From assembly GCA_038087015.1 (NCBI GenBank), contig JASBNA010000127.1, forward strand, positions 1 through 53,034: 53,034 nucleotides of DNA, read 5' to 3'. Below are positions 24,801 to 34,936 of this stretch, one piece after another. Origin of the DNA: Cerrena zonata (lineage: Eukaryota > Basidiomycota > Agaricomycetes > Polyporales > Cerrenaceae). A program made the translations under genes and the position numbers. The notes below the pieces were generated by a model. It was not told where the DNA came from, did not search any database, and saw only the letters and a program-made list of their open reading frames with translations. Every line of letters starts with the position of its first letter. Within the stretch, counting starts at the first letter, position 1.

Positions 24801-25086
24801 ACGTGTGTGTGTGTCGCGCTGCCCAGGGCCATCTCCGTGTCTACGACGCGTCAGTAAGGACCCAAGGCAGTCAAATGCACGCAGTAGAATTGCCTACATT
24901 TTCTGTCAAGTCCTTATAGAGTTTAGGTCCCTGTCGACCCTTTTCCTGCGGACAATGCTCAACCAGATACTTGATCAAATGCGCGTCGTCATCTTTGGTG
25001 TACTCAGTACGGCTATCATGCACAAGTCAGTTGTTAGCAGGCATATCAAGGTCCTGAACACCATAGCAAATGTACCTGGGTGCCAT
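21832..25086 (-). CDS. RAP1-like protein with two tandem Rap1-type Myb domains, possible RCT, no BRCT
   Basis: Exons (minus): 25086-25076, 25012-24898, 24840-24541, 24482-23815, 23752-21832; 1004 aa. Myb 1, about residues 5-65: RTEYTKDDDAHLIKYLVEH, GRQGPKLYKDL, WPWAARHTHTSWLQRYRDR. Myb 2, about 107-165: DFTEKEDSRLIHYLA, GRHGDNVYKVL, YPWSKTHPWSSWQQRYKKN. Both align with the single Myb of the rap1 gene at 217-2216. A long disordered acidic and basic middle follows. The last 95 residues are helical (DEAMKEILATIARNHRF, ALEAWRETGNLQATDETL, RVMREGAQKA) and resemble the RAP1 C-terminal (RCT) domain; this is inference. The 11-nt first exon (ATG-Ala-Pro) is chosen because an in-frame stop lies just upstream. 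It probably binds telomeric or promoter DNA. Confidence 0.78.
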
Positions 25087-25207
25087 AGGATAGATTTATG
25101 GCGGAATATGAAGTTATCTCTGGCAGAGGAACAGTGAGTGAGCGGGATGCGAATGACTTGTGGGAACAAGCTGCGATCATGACGTCTGGTGCCAGAAACA
25201 AGGGTAA

Positions 25208-25312
25208 GCCCGTTTAGCTCAGTGGTAGAGCGCGCCACTCGTAATGGTTTAGCCATTGATGGTGAAACCCTAACCCATGGTGAGGTCGGTTGTTCGAATC
25301 AGCCAATGGGCA
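25208..25312 (+). tRNA. tRNA-Thr(CGU), with 33-nt intron
   Basis: Acceptor GCCCGTT pairs with AATGGGC. The D arm is GCTC-AGTGGTA-GAGC, the anticodon stem CGCCA/TGGTG, the anticodon CGT, the variable loop AGGTC, and the T arm GGTTG-TTCGAAT-CAGCC. A 33-nt intron lies one base after the anticodon, the standard place. A TTTTT run at 25336-25340 can terminate Pol III. The gene lies between the divergent RAP1-like and HDAC genes. Confidence 0.9.
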
Positions 25313-25335
25313 TAATATATGATTTATTACGTTTG

Positions 25336-25340
25336 TTTTT
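25336..25340 (+). terminator. Pol III terminator of tRNA-Thr
   Basis: T5 run 24 nt beyond the tRNA 3' end. Confidence 0.5.
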
Positions 25341-25395
25341 GAATCACCATCCTCCTCATTCAACGACCATTGTCTTCGGCCTTTTTCTCCCCCAG

Positions 25396-27038
25396 ATGAA
25401 CCATGATACTGTTGTCTACGTCGTATCTAATGACTTTGTGAAGGTCATTTTCAACTACCATACTCTAAATATTCACTTGATTCAGAACCGATATCCAGGT
25501 TTCTTCACAGTTACCCTCTAACAAGAACCGATCTGTACTCGTGCACACACTCATCAAAGAACTAGGACTCCTGGCATCATCTGAGGGCGACCTCCACACA
25601 CGGTTGCAGCCCTTGCGACCAACTCCTGCCTCTGTCACGGATCTCGCTCTGTACCACGATCGTGATTACCTCGAGTATGTGTTGAATCCGAAACATTTCA
25701 ACGCGGAGTGGAGCCCGATAGACTCTGCCAAGGCCGCGGAATTTGGTATCGAAGAGGTACGTCTAATGGTCTCGACGCGTGCATAGTTGCATTAGAGTTA
25801 GTGGTCTAGGATTGCCCATGGTTTCGAGAATTGCCCGCATACATCCGCCTTGTTGGAGGTGCATCCTTGACAGGTAAGTCATCTATATTGTATGCTACTC
25901 TATACGAGAATCTACACAGTCTGTATGACATCTAGCCGCCAATGCTCTTGCGCAAGGACAGGCTACCATAGCTATCAACTGGGAAGGCGGCAGGTAATCA
26001 TCTGTGCACTGTTAACTTGGTCACTAGTTGAGAACGACAACTCACAGACATCACGCTCAAAAATCCCAAGCTTCAGGATTTTGCTATGTCGCTGACTGTG
26101 TCCTGGCCATCCTGACTCTCAAACGCGCCCGCATACCCTGTCTTACAGACCTAGTGACGCCTAATCCACCCCTTCGAAAAGCTCGCGTTTTGTACTTGGA
26201 TCTTGACCTTCACTTTTCTGACGGTGTCTCGCATGCTTTTCAAAACACTCCAGGGACGTCTCAAATACTTACCTTGTCTCTTCATCATGCTGCTCCAGGC
26301 TTCTTCCCTATTTCCGAGCTATCTTCACTTCCACCTACTGACCCGGATCCCAATTTCGACCCATTTACTCTGTCAGTACCTCTATCTCGAGGTGCCAGCT
26401 GCCAGACATTCTTCTCAGTTTGGACCAATTGTGTCGAACGAGTGAAAGAGTCTTTTCAGCCAGATTTTGTTGTCCTTCAGTGCGGCGTGGATGGGCTGGC
26501 TGGAGACACTTATGGAATCTGGAACTGGTCTCTTGGAGGTCGTGAAGGTCGTGACGAAGAAGGAATAGAGGAAGGTAGCTTAGGCTGGTGCGTGAATAGA
26601 GTGTGTCATTCGTGGGGATGCAAAACCCTACTTCTCGGTGGAGGTAAGATTCTCGTAACTCTGCTATACATAGTTCGTCGGTTGACGATTCGTATCGCAG
26701 GAGGTTACAACTCCCCGAACGCGGCTCGCGCATGGGCCTATCTCACCTCGATAGCGGTAAGTTCAGAGTCCTATCAGATATACTTTTTCTCTCAATTTCA
26801 TCTTGTCATGCACTAAATATACGCCCTCGCCTCGTTTTATTCCCTATCATAGCTAAACAAACCTCTTTCCCTTCAAACTCCCATTCCAGACCACACTTTC
26901 TTTCCCTATTATGCTCCATCATTCACGCTGGATGTCCCACCCAACAACATGCCAGACGAAAACACCCTTGCATATTTAGAAGACGTGAATCGTCGTTTCG
27001 GGTGGGTCTGTGAGGAGATTAGGACACGTTTGAAATAA
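25396..27038 (+). CDS. Histone deacetylase, class I-like
   Basis: Exons 25396-25443, 25511-25756, 25810-25873, 25936-25993, 26048-26643, 26701-26756, 26853-27038; 417 aa. HDAC landmarks appear in order once spliced: KLPSNKNRSVLVHTLI near the N-terminus, GGASLTAANALAQGQ, INWEGGRHHAQKSQASGFCY (tandem catalytic His at 140-141), LYLDLDLHFSDGV (zinc ligands Asp192 and His194), QCGVDGLAGD (third zinc ligand Asp), and GGGGYN (catalytic Tyr about 340). It should remove acetyl groups from lysines. The length and motifs fit a single-domain class I enzyme, close to the HDAC8/Hos1 type. The usual second His of the DIHHGDGV motif is Phe here. The ATG is only 84 nt after the tRNA gene. Confidence 0.87.
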
Positions 27039-28433
27039 AAGAAGCAGTCGATTCCTTCTTGTGTCTACGACCCTGCAGAAGCATATGGGCGAGTCGCTCG
27101 GTTTCGGTAATCATGTCTCCAGAATGGAGTCCCTATTCGTCAAGATCGTCGTCCACCGCACATCTCGATACCATACGCTTCTATGTCAACGGGTTTTCCC
27201 TCAACATTCGAAGCCACTCACTACGGACACCTCAACCTCAGAAAACGTTACATAAGTTATTAACTTTCGCCATCTGTCGAGACTCGCAGAACAAAAAGAG
27301 CAACGTTCGAACACGCTCGACCTTACGCCGATGACCCATGACAGTTCATCCGGGTATGATATCTCTTTTGTGTTATTCACTTAGCCTCCTTTACGGAACT
27401 TACTTTTCTATCTTCCCAAGCGGGCGCGCTAGACGATCGATTGTTAATGCTCCGTGAGAGGCGGGTATGGATCTATTAGCCGTGAAAGTGATGAATTATC
27501 CTCCTTGTTCCTCTCCAGATCTCCAAGACTACCCCAGACGACCCCCGCCAGACCCCCCATCCCGCCCAGATCTGCGAACTTCGGTACCATCTGGTGCCAT
27601 GGGGCGCAAGAAGAGTTTGTACGAACACTAGTGTGCCTATTTCTGCTTTTTTGGGTACCTAGGCCATTATCGTATGGATGTGTGGACCAATCTGAGTAAA
27701 CGATCCTGCTGACTCCCGCCATTTTTTATTCTTGAGTACGATGCCAAGGACAGTGGCGATATGTCCCGGTCGGTGGCCGGCGGTAAAAATTAGATTGAGA
27801 TCCTCGACAGTAGGCGCGGCCGAATGGTCCGTTCGACGAACGGATGCAAGTGTTTCATGCAAATGTCGAACATTGCTGCAAGTTAGCGTCTGTTAGTATG
27901 TCTTACAGCAAGTGTTTTTGAAGAAAATCGTGCCCTTGGTGAGGATAAATGGAGAAACATCGGAGAACATAGAGTCTAATCTGGAGGAGGCTGGTGTCTA
28001 CACAAATTGACATGGACGCATGGGTGCGCGCAGAAAGGGCGGCCGGGAAAGCAGCATAGCCGAAGTTGGTCGGGCCCGACGTCATACTTGTTATATCTTC
28101 CACCTCCCATTTTGTCTTTTCCTCTTCCAAGAACGGCAACAATCAAGCCTTCAAAATGTTTCACCCCCGTATTTCATGAATCTTATGATTCTCGGCAGCA
28201 CATGGACGTCCTGCATTTTACTTGCTCGGGCGAATCAGAACAACGTTGACCCCTAATGCGCTAAACATCTAGGTGTCAGAAGACCCGAGTTCGTTGTCAC
28301 TTGATCATTTCGACTCGATGAACTTCCCCTGCCTAACCCCTGCGGCATCCAGAACACCGGGGAGAAGCAACAGATGAGGTAACGAATAAGGTCTGGATGA
28401 TGCAAGATCCATCATCCAAAGTCTTTGGGTTCA
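27039..28433. other. Intergenic, no supported gene
   Basis: About 1.4 kb with several frames of 60-90 codons on both strands. None shows a motif or splices into a longer protein. Confidence 0.4.
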
Positions 28434-28443
28434 TATATATATA
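28434..28443 (+). promoter_or_regulatory. TATA box of the GH31 gene
   Basis: TATATATATA about 75 nt upstream of the ATG at 28515. Confidence 0.5.
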
Positions 28444-28514
28444 GCTCCTCGAACGTTCATATAACGCGAGCCTCTTGGACTACTCTGTCAACCAAGGTCC
28501 TCTCCTCTGACAAG

Positions 28515-31500
28515 ATGATGTGGAAACGACTTGCGCTCTTCTCGGCTCTGGGGGTAGCCTATGCCGCTATTACCGACCCCGCCAAGTTGGACGCTTGTCC
28601 AGGCTACAAGGCGACCAACGTCAAAGCCCTTGGATCTAAACTGACAGCCAACCTCGAGTTGGCCGGAACCGCTTGCAATGTCTACGGTCCCGACATCAGC
28701 AAGCTCAAGTTGGAGGTAACATACGAGACAAGTACGTGACGTGATTCCTTCATCAAAATGTGAAGAGAAACTGATCTTCATCTTTTGTAGAAACGCGTAT
28801 CCACGTCAAAATCACAGACGCGTCCAAGGAACGTTATGAAGTTCCCGAGTCTGTCCTTCCTCGCCCCAAGGCAGATCCCTTCACTTTACCTCACACTTCG
28901 GCGATACAATTCAACTACACTACCTCTCCTTTCTCTTTCTCTATTATTCGTAACTCCAACAAGGAAGTTCTCTTCAGCACCGGTTCTCACCCCATTATCT
29001 TCGAACCTCAATATCTCCGTGTCAAGACCGACCTTCCCGCTAATCCCAACCTTTACGGTTTAGGCGAACACACTGACTCTTTCCGACTTTCTACTCACAA
29101 CTATACTCGTACTCTCTGGAGTCGAGATGCTTACGGTGTCCCTAATAACACCAACTTGTACGGAAACCACCCGATCTACTACGAGCACCGAACTACAGGT
29201 ACCCATGGTGTCTTCCTTACTAACTCGAATGGTATGGACATCAAGATCGATGATACCAATGGCACTTCCCTGGAATACAACGTTATCGGCGGTATTTTGG
29301 ACTTCTACTTCCTTGCCGGAAGCGAAACCAACCCTGCCGAGGTTACCAAACAGTATTCCGAGATTACTGGAACACCTGCTGAAGTCCCATACTGGGGTTT
29401 CGGATTCCACCAATGTCGATTCGGGTACACAGGTGAATTTCGTTTTGCTTGACACGCTTTGTTGGCAACATATTCATCAGTGCTTTCCGACAGATTACGT
29501 TCATGTCGCCAATGTGATCACAAACTACTCTGCTGCCTCCATTCCATTGGAAACTATGTGGACTGATATTGGTACGTTCAAGTTCTGAAACTTGGATCCA
29601 AAGCTGATCTCAGTTTCCATTTTATAGATTACATGGACAGGCGTCGTATCTTCACTCTCGACCCTCAGTACTTCCCACTCAACCGTGTGCGTGAAATCGT
29701 CGACTGGCTTCATGCTCACGATCAGAAATACAGTACGTTCGCTTTTTCTTTCTTTGCATATTAATCTCACATATCACCGTGTCATTCTTAAAGTTGTCAT
29801 GACGGATCCTGCTGTGGCCTATGCTGTTGGAGAAGATTACGCACCTCTGGACCGAGGATCCGCGCTTGACGTTTGGCTCAAGGCTGCTAACGGAAGTTAC
29901 AGTCTCGGTGCTGTTTGGCCTGGTGTTACCGTCTACCCTGGTTAGTGGCCTGATTACTTCTGCCCTAGATCACAGTTCACTGAGATAATGTTGTTCAGAT
30001 TGGTTCCATCCTAAGACTCAGGAGTACTGGAACAAGGAGTTTGAGATCTTCTACAACCCTAAGACTGGTGTTGATATTGACGGTGTTTGGATCGACATGA
30101 ACGAGCCTGCTAGTGTAAGATCTATTCCCTTTCTCAACGACTACTTAGTGATCTCACATACAAATAACAGTTCTGCGACTATCCATGCACGGACCCCTTC
30201 GAACAAGCAAGACTACAGAACCTACCTCCTCCTCGCTCAACTTTACCTCCTGACCCTAATGCACCTATCTTCAACCAGACCGCTGCTTTGAGAAAACGTG
30301 CAGTTATCGATCACACCGGAGAGGACTTGCAGAACCCTCCTTATGCTATCGAGATCTCCACTACTGCCTTGAGCGACAGGACAGCTTATGTGAGTGTTGG
30401 AACATACATTATTTTATACATGAATCTGAATGAATTCTTCAGGTTGATGCCAAACACGCCAATGGCCTTATCGAATACGACACTCGTAAGTACTTGTCAT
30501 ATACTGTAATATCTGTACTTATTTCCTTCATCTAGACAACTTGTACGGAACGATGATGTCCATCGCCACACACGACGCAATGCTTGCCCGTCGCCCTGGT
30601 CGCCGTACTCTCGTTATCACTCGTTCAACTTACCCCGGCGCCGGTTCCAAGGTTGGCAAGTGGCTCGGTGACAATCTCAGTGACTGGGAACATTACCGCA
30701 ACAGTATCTCTGGTATTCTCTCGATGGCGTCAGTCTTCCAAATTCCTATGGTCGGTGCTGATATTTGCGGTTTCGGTAAATTGCTTCTTTCGTTGAGTTT
30801 GGGTGGTTGAGATGGACTAATCGGGGTCTCAGGTGGTAACACAACTGAAACTTTGTGTGCTCGATGGGCGGCGTTAGGCTCCTTCTATCCCTTCATGAGA
30901 AACGTATGTTGATCGTTTGATGCTGTGGATTTGATGTTTAACCACAACCATTACAGCATAATGGAGATACTTCCATCAGCCAAGAGTTCTATCTTTGGCC
31001 AACTGTGGCTCAAGCTGCACGAAACGCTATTGACATTCGGTCAGTCCTTATAATATCCACTCGACATAATGGCTCATAAATTTTTGTTACAGTTACCGTC
31101 TACTCGACTACCTCTACACGAGTCTCCACACCAGCTCCCAAGATGGTAGTCCCCTTCTGAGCCCTCTGTGGTATGCTTACCCACAAGACTCAAACACGTT
31201 CCCTATCGATCTCCAATTCCTCTTCGGTCCTTCTATCCTTGTCTCTCCTGTCACCGAGGAGAACTCCACCACTGTCAGCGCATACTTCCCCAAAGATATC
31301 TTCTACGACTTCCAAACCTTAGCACCCCTCCAAGGACAAGGCTCTGCCGTCACCTTTGAGAACGTCAACTTCACCTCGATCCCACTCCACATCAAGGGTG
31401 GTGTTGTCCTCCCCCTTCGTGAGACGGGCGCTATGACCATCACACAACTCAGGAAAGTCGACTTTGAGCTCGTCGTCGCTCCCGGATCCAATGGTCAAGC

Positions 31501-31792
31501 TTCTGGCTTGCTCTACGTCGACGATGGTGACTCGATCCAACAAAAGTCAACGACAAACGTCAAGTTCACGTTCAAGCAATCTGCTTTGACTGTTGGTGGC
31601 TCGTTTGGGTTCCCAATTGGTGTTAAGGTTGCTCGTGTCAAGTTCTTGAACGTTTCCAAGACACCCAAGACGGTGAAGGTGAATGGACGGGAGTTGAAGA
31701 AGGGCGCGTTTACGTATGATGCGTCAAGTAAGGTTTTGGTTGCGACGTTGGCGATACCCTTTACACAAGGATTTGTTGTACAATACTCATAA
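28515..31792 (+). CDS. Secreted GH31 alpha-glucosidase-type glycoside hydrolase
   Basis: Twelve exons: 28515-28731, 28791-29432, 29494-29571, 29628-29732, 29794-29940, 29999-30114, 30171-30389, 30443-30485, 30536-30775, 30833-30903, 30957-31039, 31093-31792; 886 aa. A signal peptide covers residues 1-17 (hydrophobic, ending AYA). GH31 landmarks: [29 protein letters not shown]-like segment ETMWTDIDYMDRR, catalytic nucleophile Asp429 in [10 protein letters not shown], acid/base Asp568 in [10 protein letters not shown], then VGADICGF and FYPFMRNHNGD. Length and order are normal for fungal maltase-glucoamylase-type enzymes, which release glucose from alpha-1,4 (and some alpha-1,6) glucans. Many N-glycosylation sequons fit secretion. 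An alpha-xylosidase or other GH31 specificity cannot be excluded. The frame closes through 11 introns. Confidence 0.9.
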
Positions 31793-31928
31793 GGGCTTTC
31801 GTACTGAACTCTAAAACTCACGATCTTGTAGCATCAATACTACCTCACTAATACCGATATTTGATAATAGCAAGTACAATGTTGAACAAGTCGGCGCAAG
31901 TGCCACTGATAAATTCGCTTATTTCGAG

Positions 31929-31936
31929 TATAAAAG
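31929..31936 (+). promoter_or_regulatory. TATA box of the dynamin-like gene
   Basis: TATAAAAG. It is only about 22 nt before an in-frame ATG at 31958 but 88 nt before the ATG at 32024, which supports the latter as start. Confidence 0.5.
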
Positions 31937-32023
31937 AACTGTGGCAGAGTGGCACGTATGCCATCTTACTCTCATTGTCACTACATACAACCCAACTCGA
32001 TATTGCTAACAATCCTTTCGGCT

Positions 32024-34887
32024 ATGATCCCTCTAACCTCTTCAAACACGCGTTTCGCAGAACAAAGAAGGAAAGAAGCCAAATTAGTGGATAAACTGGT
32101 TGCAATTGGGTGGGTTGACGTCCTAGCAGTGGCTTACTTGAATGAAAGTTGGACTGACCTCCCCCCTAGCACGCAAGCAAAAATAGAGGTTCCTCGAATA
32201 GTAGTCATTGGCAATCAAGGTGCTGGAAAGTCAAGCTTAGTCGAGACTATTTCAGGAGTAAGACACTGCCACTTGAGTAGTAGTAATGTCATCTCACCTT
32301 ATACCCTCTTGGATCTAGATCCAGGTTCTTCGAGATGCTCGGACATGCACCAGGGCTCCTATCGAGTGTCGTTTCTCTTGCTCGGACCAACCATGGAGGT
32401 GCAATGTTTACGTTCGCCGGGAGTTCATTTCCGGACGCCGCCTTCCACAAGCATTGGTCGAAGAATATTGCATTCGGGAAGGCATCACTGACACGTCTGA
32501 CATAGATGTTGCTCTCCGACGTGCGCAACATTGGGTGCTCAACCCTAATAGCCAACTTGAAGATGTGCGGGATATGACCTTGGATCATCTAATACAAGAC
32601 CACGATAACGAACTTCCATTCTCGCAAAACATTATATGCTTGGATATCTCTGGTCCAGATCTCGTTGACTTATCGTTTGTTGACTTGCCGGGTAAGTTGT
32701 TTTTTCCTGTGTAGTGCCAATCGCTCGTTGAACTGTTTTACACTCAGGATTCGTCCAGGATGCCGATCCTGAGCTTGTACAACTGATCGAAAGCCTGGTG
32801 CTTTCCTATATTGGTGGGAACTGCCTCATTCTAGTCACCATCCCCATGTGCGGTATGTACACCTTGGGTGTCCAAGTGAGGTATCCTTACACGATCTTCT
32901 CAGATGCCATGGCGGCGCCACTGGTCAACCAAAGTGCGGTTCGTTTAGCGAGGAAGGTTGATCCTCATGGTACTCGCACTATAGGTATGAGTGGAATCGA
33001 ATTCGAGTATTATGTTGATGATATATACCTACTTACAGGAGTCCTCACAAAGCCGGATGTTGTAGGTTTAACCTTGAGTACCACCAAAGAGCAGGATATG
33101 CAGCTAGACGTTATCGAAGGTCGCAAACATCCACTCAAACATGGATATTACTGTATCCGCCAACCTGACCAAAAAGAAAGGACGAGGGGGGTCACCAGAG
33201 AAGAAATGCGACTTATCGAAGAGACGTTCTTTTTACAAACTATCCATTGGTCCACTAGCTCCCATCGCCATCGAGTTGGGACCAAGCATCTCATCGACGA
33301 CCTTAGTACTCTATTGAGCAGAATGATTGATGCCCAGTAAGTTATGTACCCTACTGTTAACACGATTTCACGATTCACGTATTCTTCAGTATATCCAGGT
33401 TTGAAATGGAAATCACCGCTCGCCTCAGTCAATGTGAAGCAAGATTGGTCGCACTACCATCACCACCCATGAATCCCTATATTTTCACGTTGGACTGTAT
33501 TATATCGTTCTGTTCGGACGTACGCAGTCACGTCGTAGGCATTCCAAAAAAGGGTGATCTTTCACAGCTCAACATCAAGACATACGAGCAGTACCGCGTC
33601 GAGATTTATGCCACTCGTCCCCTCTTTCTCCCTTTCGAAGATCAATCCCGAGCAGAATTATGGCGTCATCTCTTATCAACGTGGTACGATGAGTACAAGG
33701 CTGATGGCTTCATCGAGCTGGGTAGGGCAGGGGAGATATATCTGAACGAGGTCAGAGAAACAATTGAATGGTATGTGTTGGGTGTTTATTGTAATAAGAT
33801 GTTGCTAAGTTGAAGGTTTCATAAGCTCTCGCGAACTTCCAGGGTTTGTGTCTTATAGTGCTGCAAAAACACTAATGCAAAAATTCCAGCGAGATTGGGG
33901 AAACATAACATTGAAGTGCTTTAACAGCGTGCATAGTACTCTCCGCGAGTGCATAGAAGCACTTATTTTCCAATACTTTCCCCACCACCCGAATCTAGGG
34001 AATGAGATCCGGTATGACTTGCCTCCGACCTATCCATAAGCGCTGTCTAAATGTATCTTATGGTAGACATGCTGTGGTGGAGCTGATAGCGTCCCAACGC
34101 GAAGATGCACTCAAACTTATCAACATGATGGTGCAGTTTGAAAGCGTGCCGTACACACAGAACTCTGGTTCCCTACGTGATACGGTACATGACTGGCTAG
34201 CAAAGTCCAGGGAGATTCGAAAAAGGTCTCGTCAGACCATGACTTCTACCAGTACGTATACGTATCGTCGTCCGATAGTGTGAAACTTAATGGCATGGCT
34301 CGGCAGGAGACTATAAATTCGATCGCACGAAGCTCAAAAGAAGTAACAGAGGAGTTGGTGCAGCCAGCCAACAATCAATCGTTGTGAATACCGCAAATTC
34401 CACAACTTCCGCTCCCCAAGGCACCTCGTCTGAAGATGATCAGAAATGTGAAGAAAACAACGCGGTTGCCGTCCCCGACAGACCAGGACATCATAATCTT
34501 AGTGCTGAAGATCTTACGCAACCAGCCCCCCACGACGACTACGAAGAAGAACTAAAGTTAATGGCAGATGTTCAAGCTTTCTTCCGGGTGTCATATCAGG
34601 TAGGCAGGGACGCAGAGCCTCTAGAGTCTGTTATATTGATTGGTTGTTTTCAGAGAATCATTGATAACGTACCGATGGCAATCGACCACGGCTTTCTGAC
34701 CCCATTTTCACACAAATTGCAAACTTTCTTGATCGAAAAGCTCGAGCTCTCAGGCGAGAAGGCTGCGGAACGATGTGCAAACTATGCTACTCAGGACGCT
34801 CGCACTACGTCCCAAAGAGAAGAGTTGCTTGCGCAGAAAACGAGACTTGAAAATACTCGCCGAGAGTTACTCAATTTCGCCTCATAA
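32024..34887 (+). CDS. Dynamin-superfamily GTPase
   Basis: Ten exons: 32024-32257, 32319-32691, 32748-32852, 32904-32984, 33039-33336, 33390-33770, 33826-34011, 34067-34251, 34307-34599, 34654-34887; 789 aa. GTPase motifs: P-loop GNQGAGKSS (63-71), DLPG (about 200-203), TKPD (268-271). A middle/stalk region with SRELPGF follows. The C-terminal GTPase effector domain (VQAFFRVSYQRIIDNVPMAI and on) forms only when the last intron is removed. Such proteins self-assemble on membranes and drive fission or fusion. The Agaricomycete branch to which this belongs is expanded and functionally unknown. Some residues usually conserved differ (QGAGKSS for QSxGKSS, CTRAP for CTRCP/RRP). The start could be ATG 31958, adding 22 residues. 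Convergent with the F-box gene, 49 bp apart. Confidence 0.85.
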
Positions 34888-34936
34888 TTGTAATAGGATG
34901 AATATATTGTTGTGTCTGTATTCGTATTTGGTAAAA

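Noticed and set aside
31949..32491. Reading the dynamin gene as broken at the P-loop
   Set aside because: An intron at 32258-32318 restores the frame, and all later GTPase motifs follow.
33771..34066. Apparent frameshift in the dynamin stalk near SRELPG
   Set aside because: Using the later acceptor at 33825 and an intron 34012-34066 closes the frame through the conserved motif.
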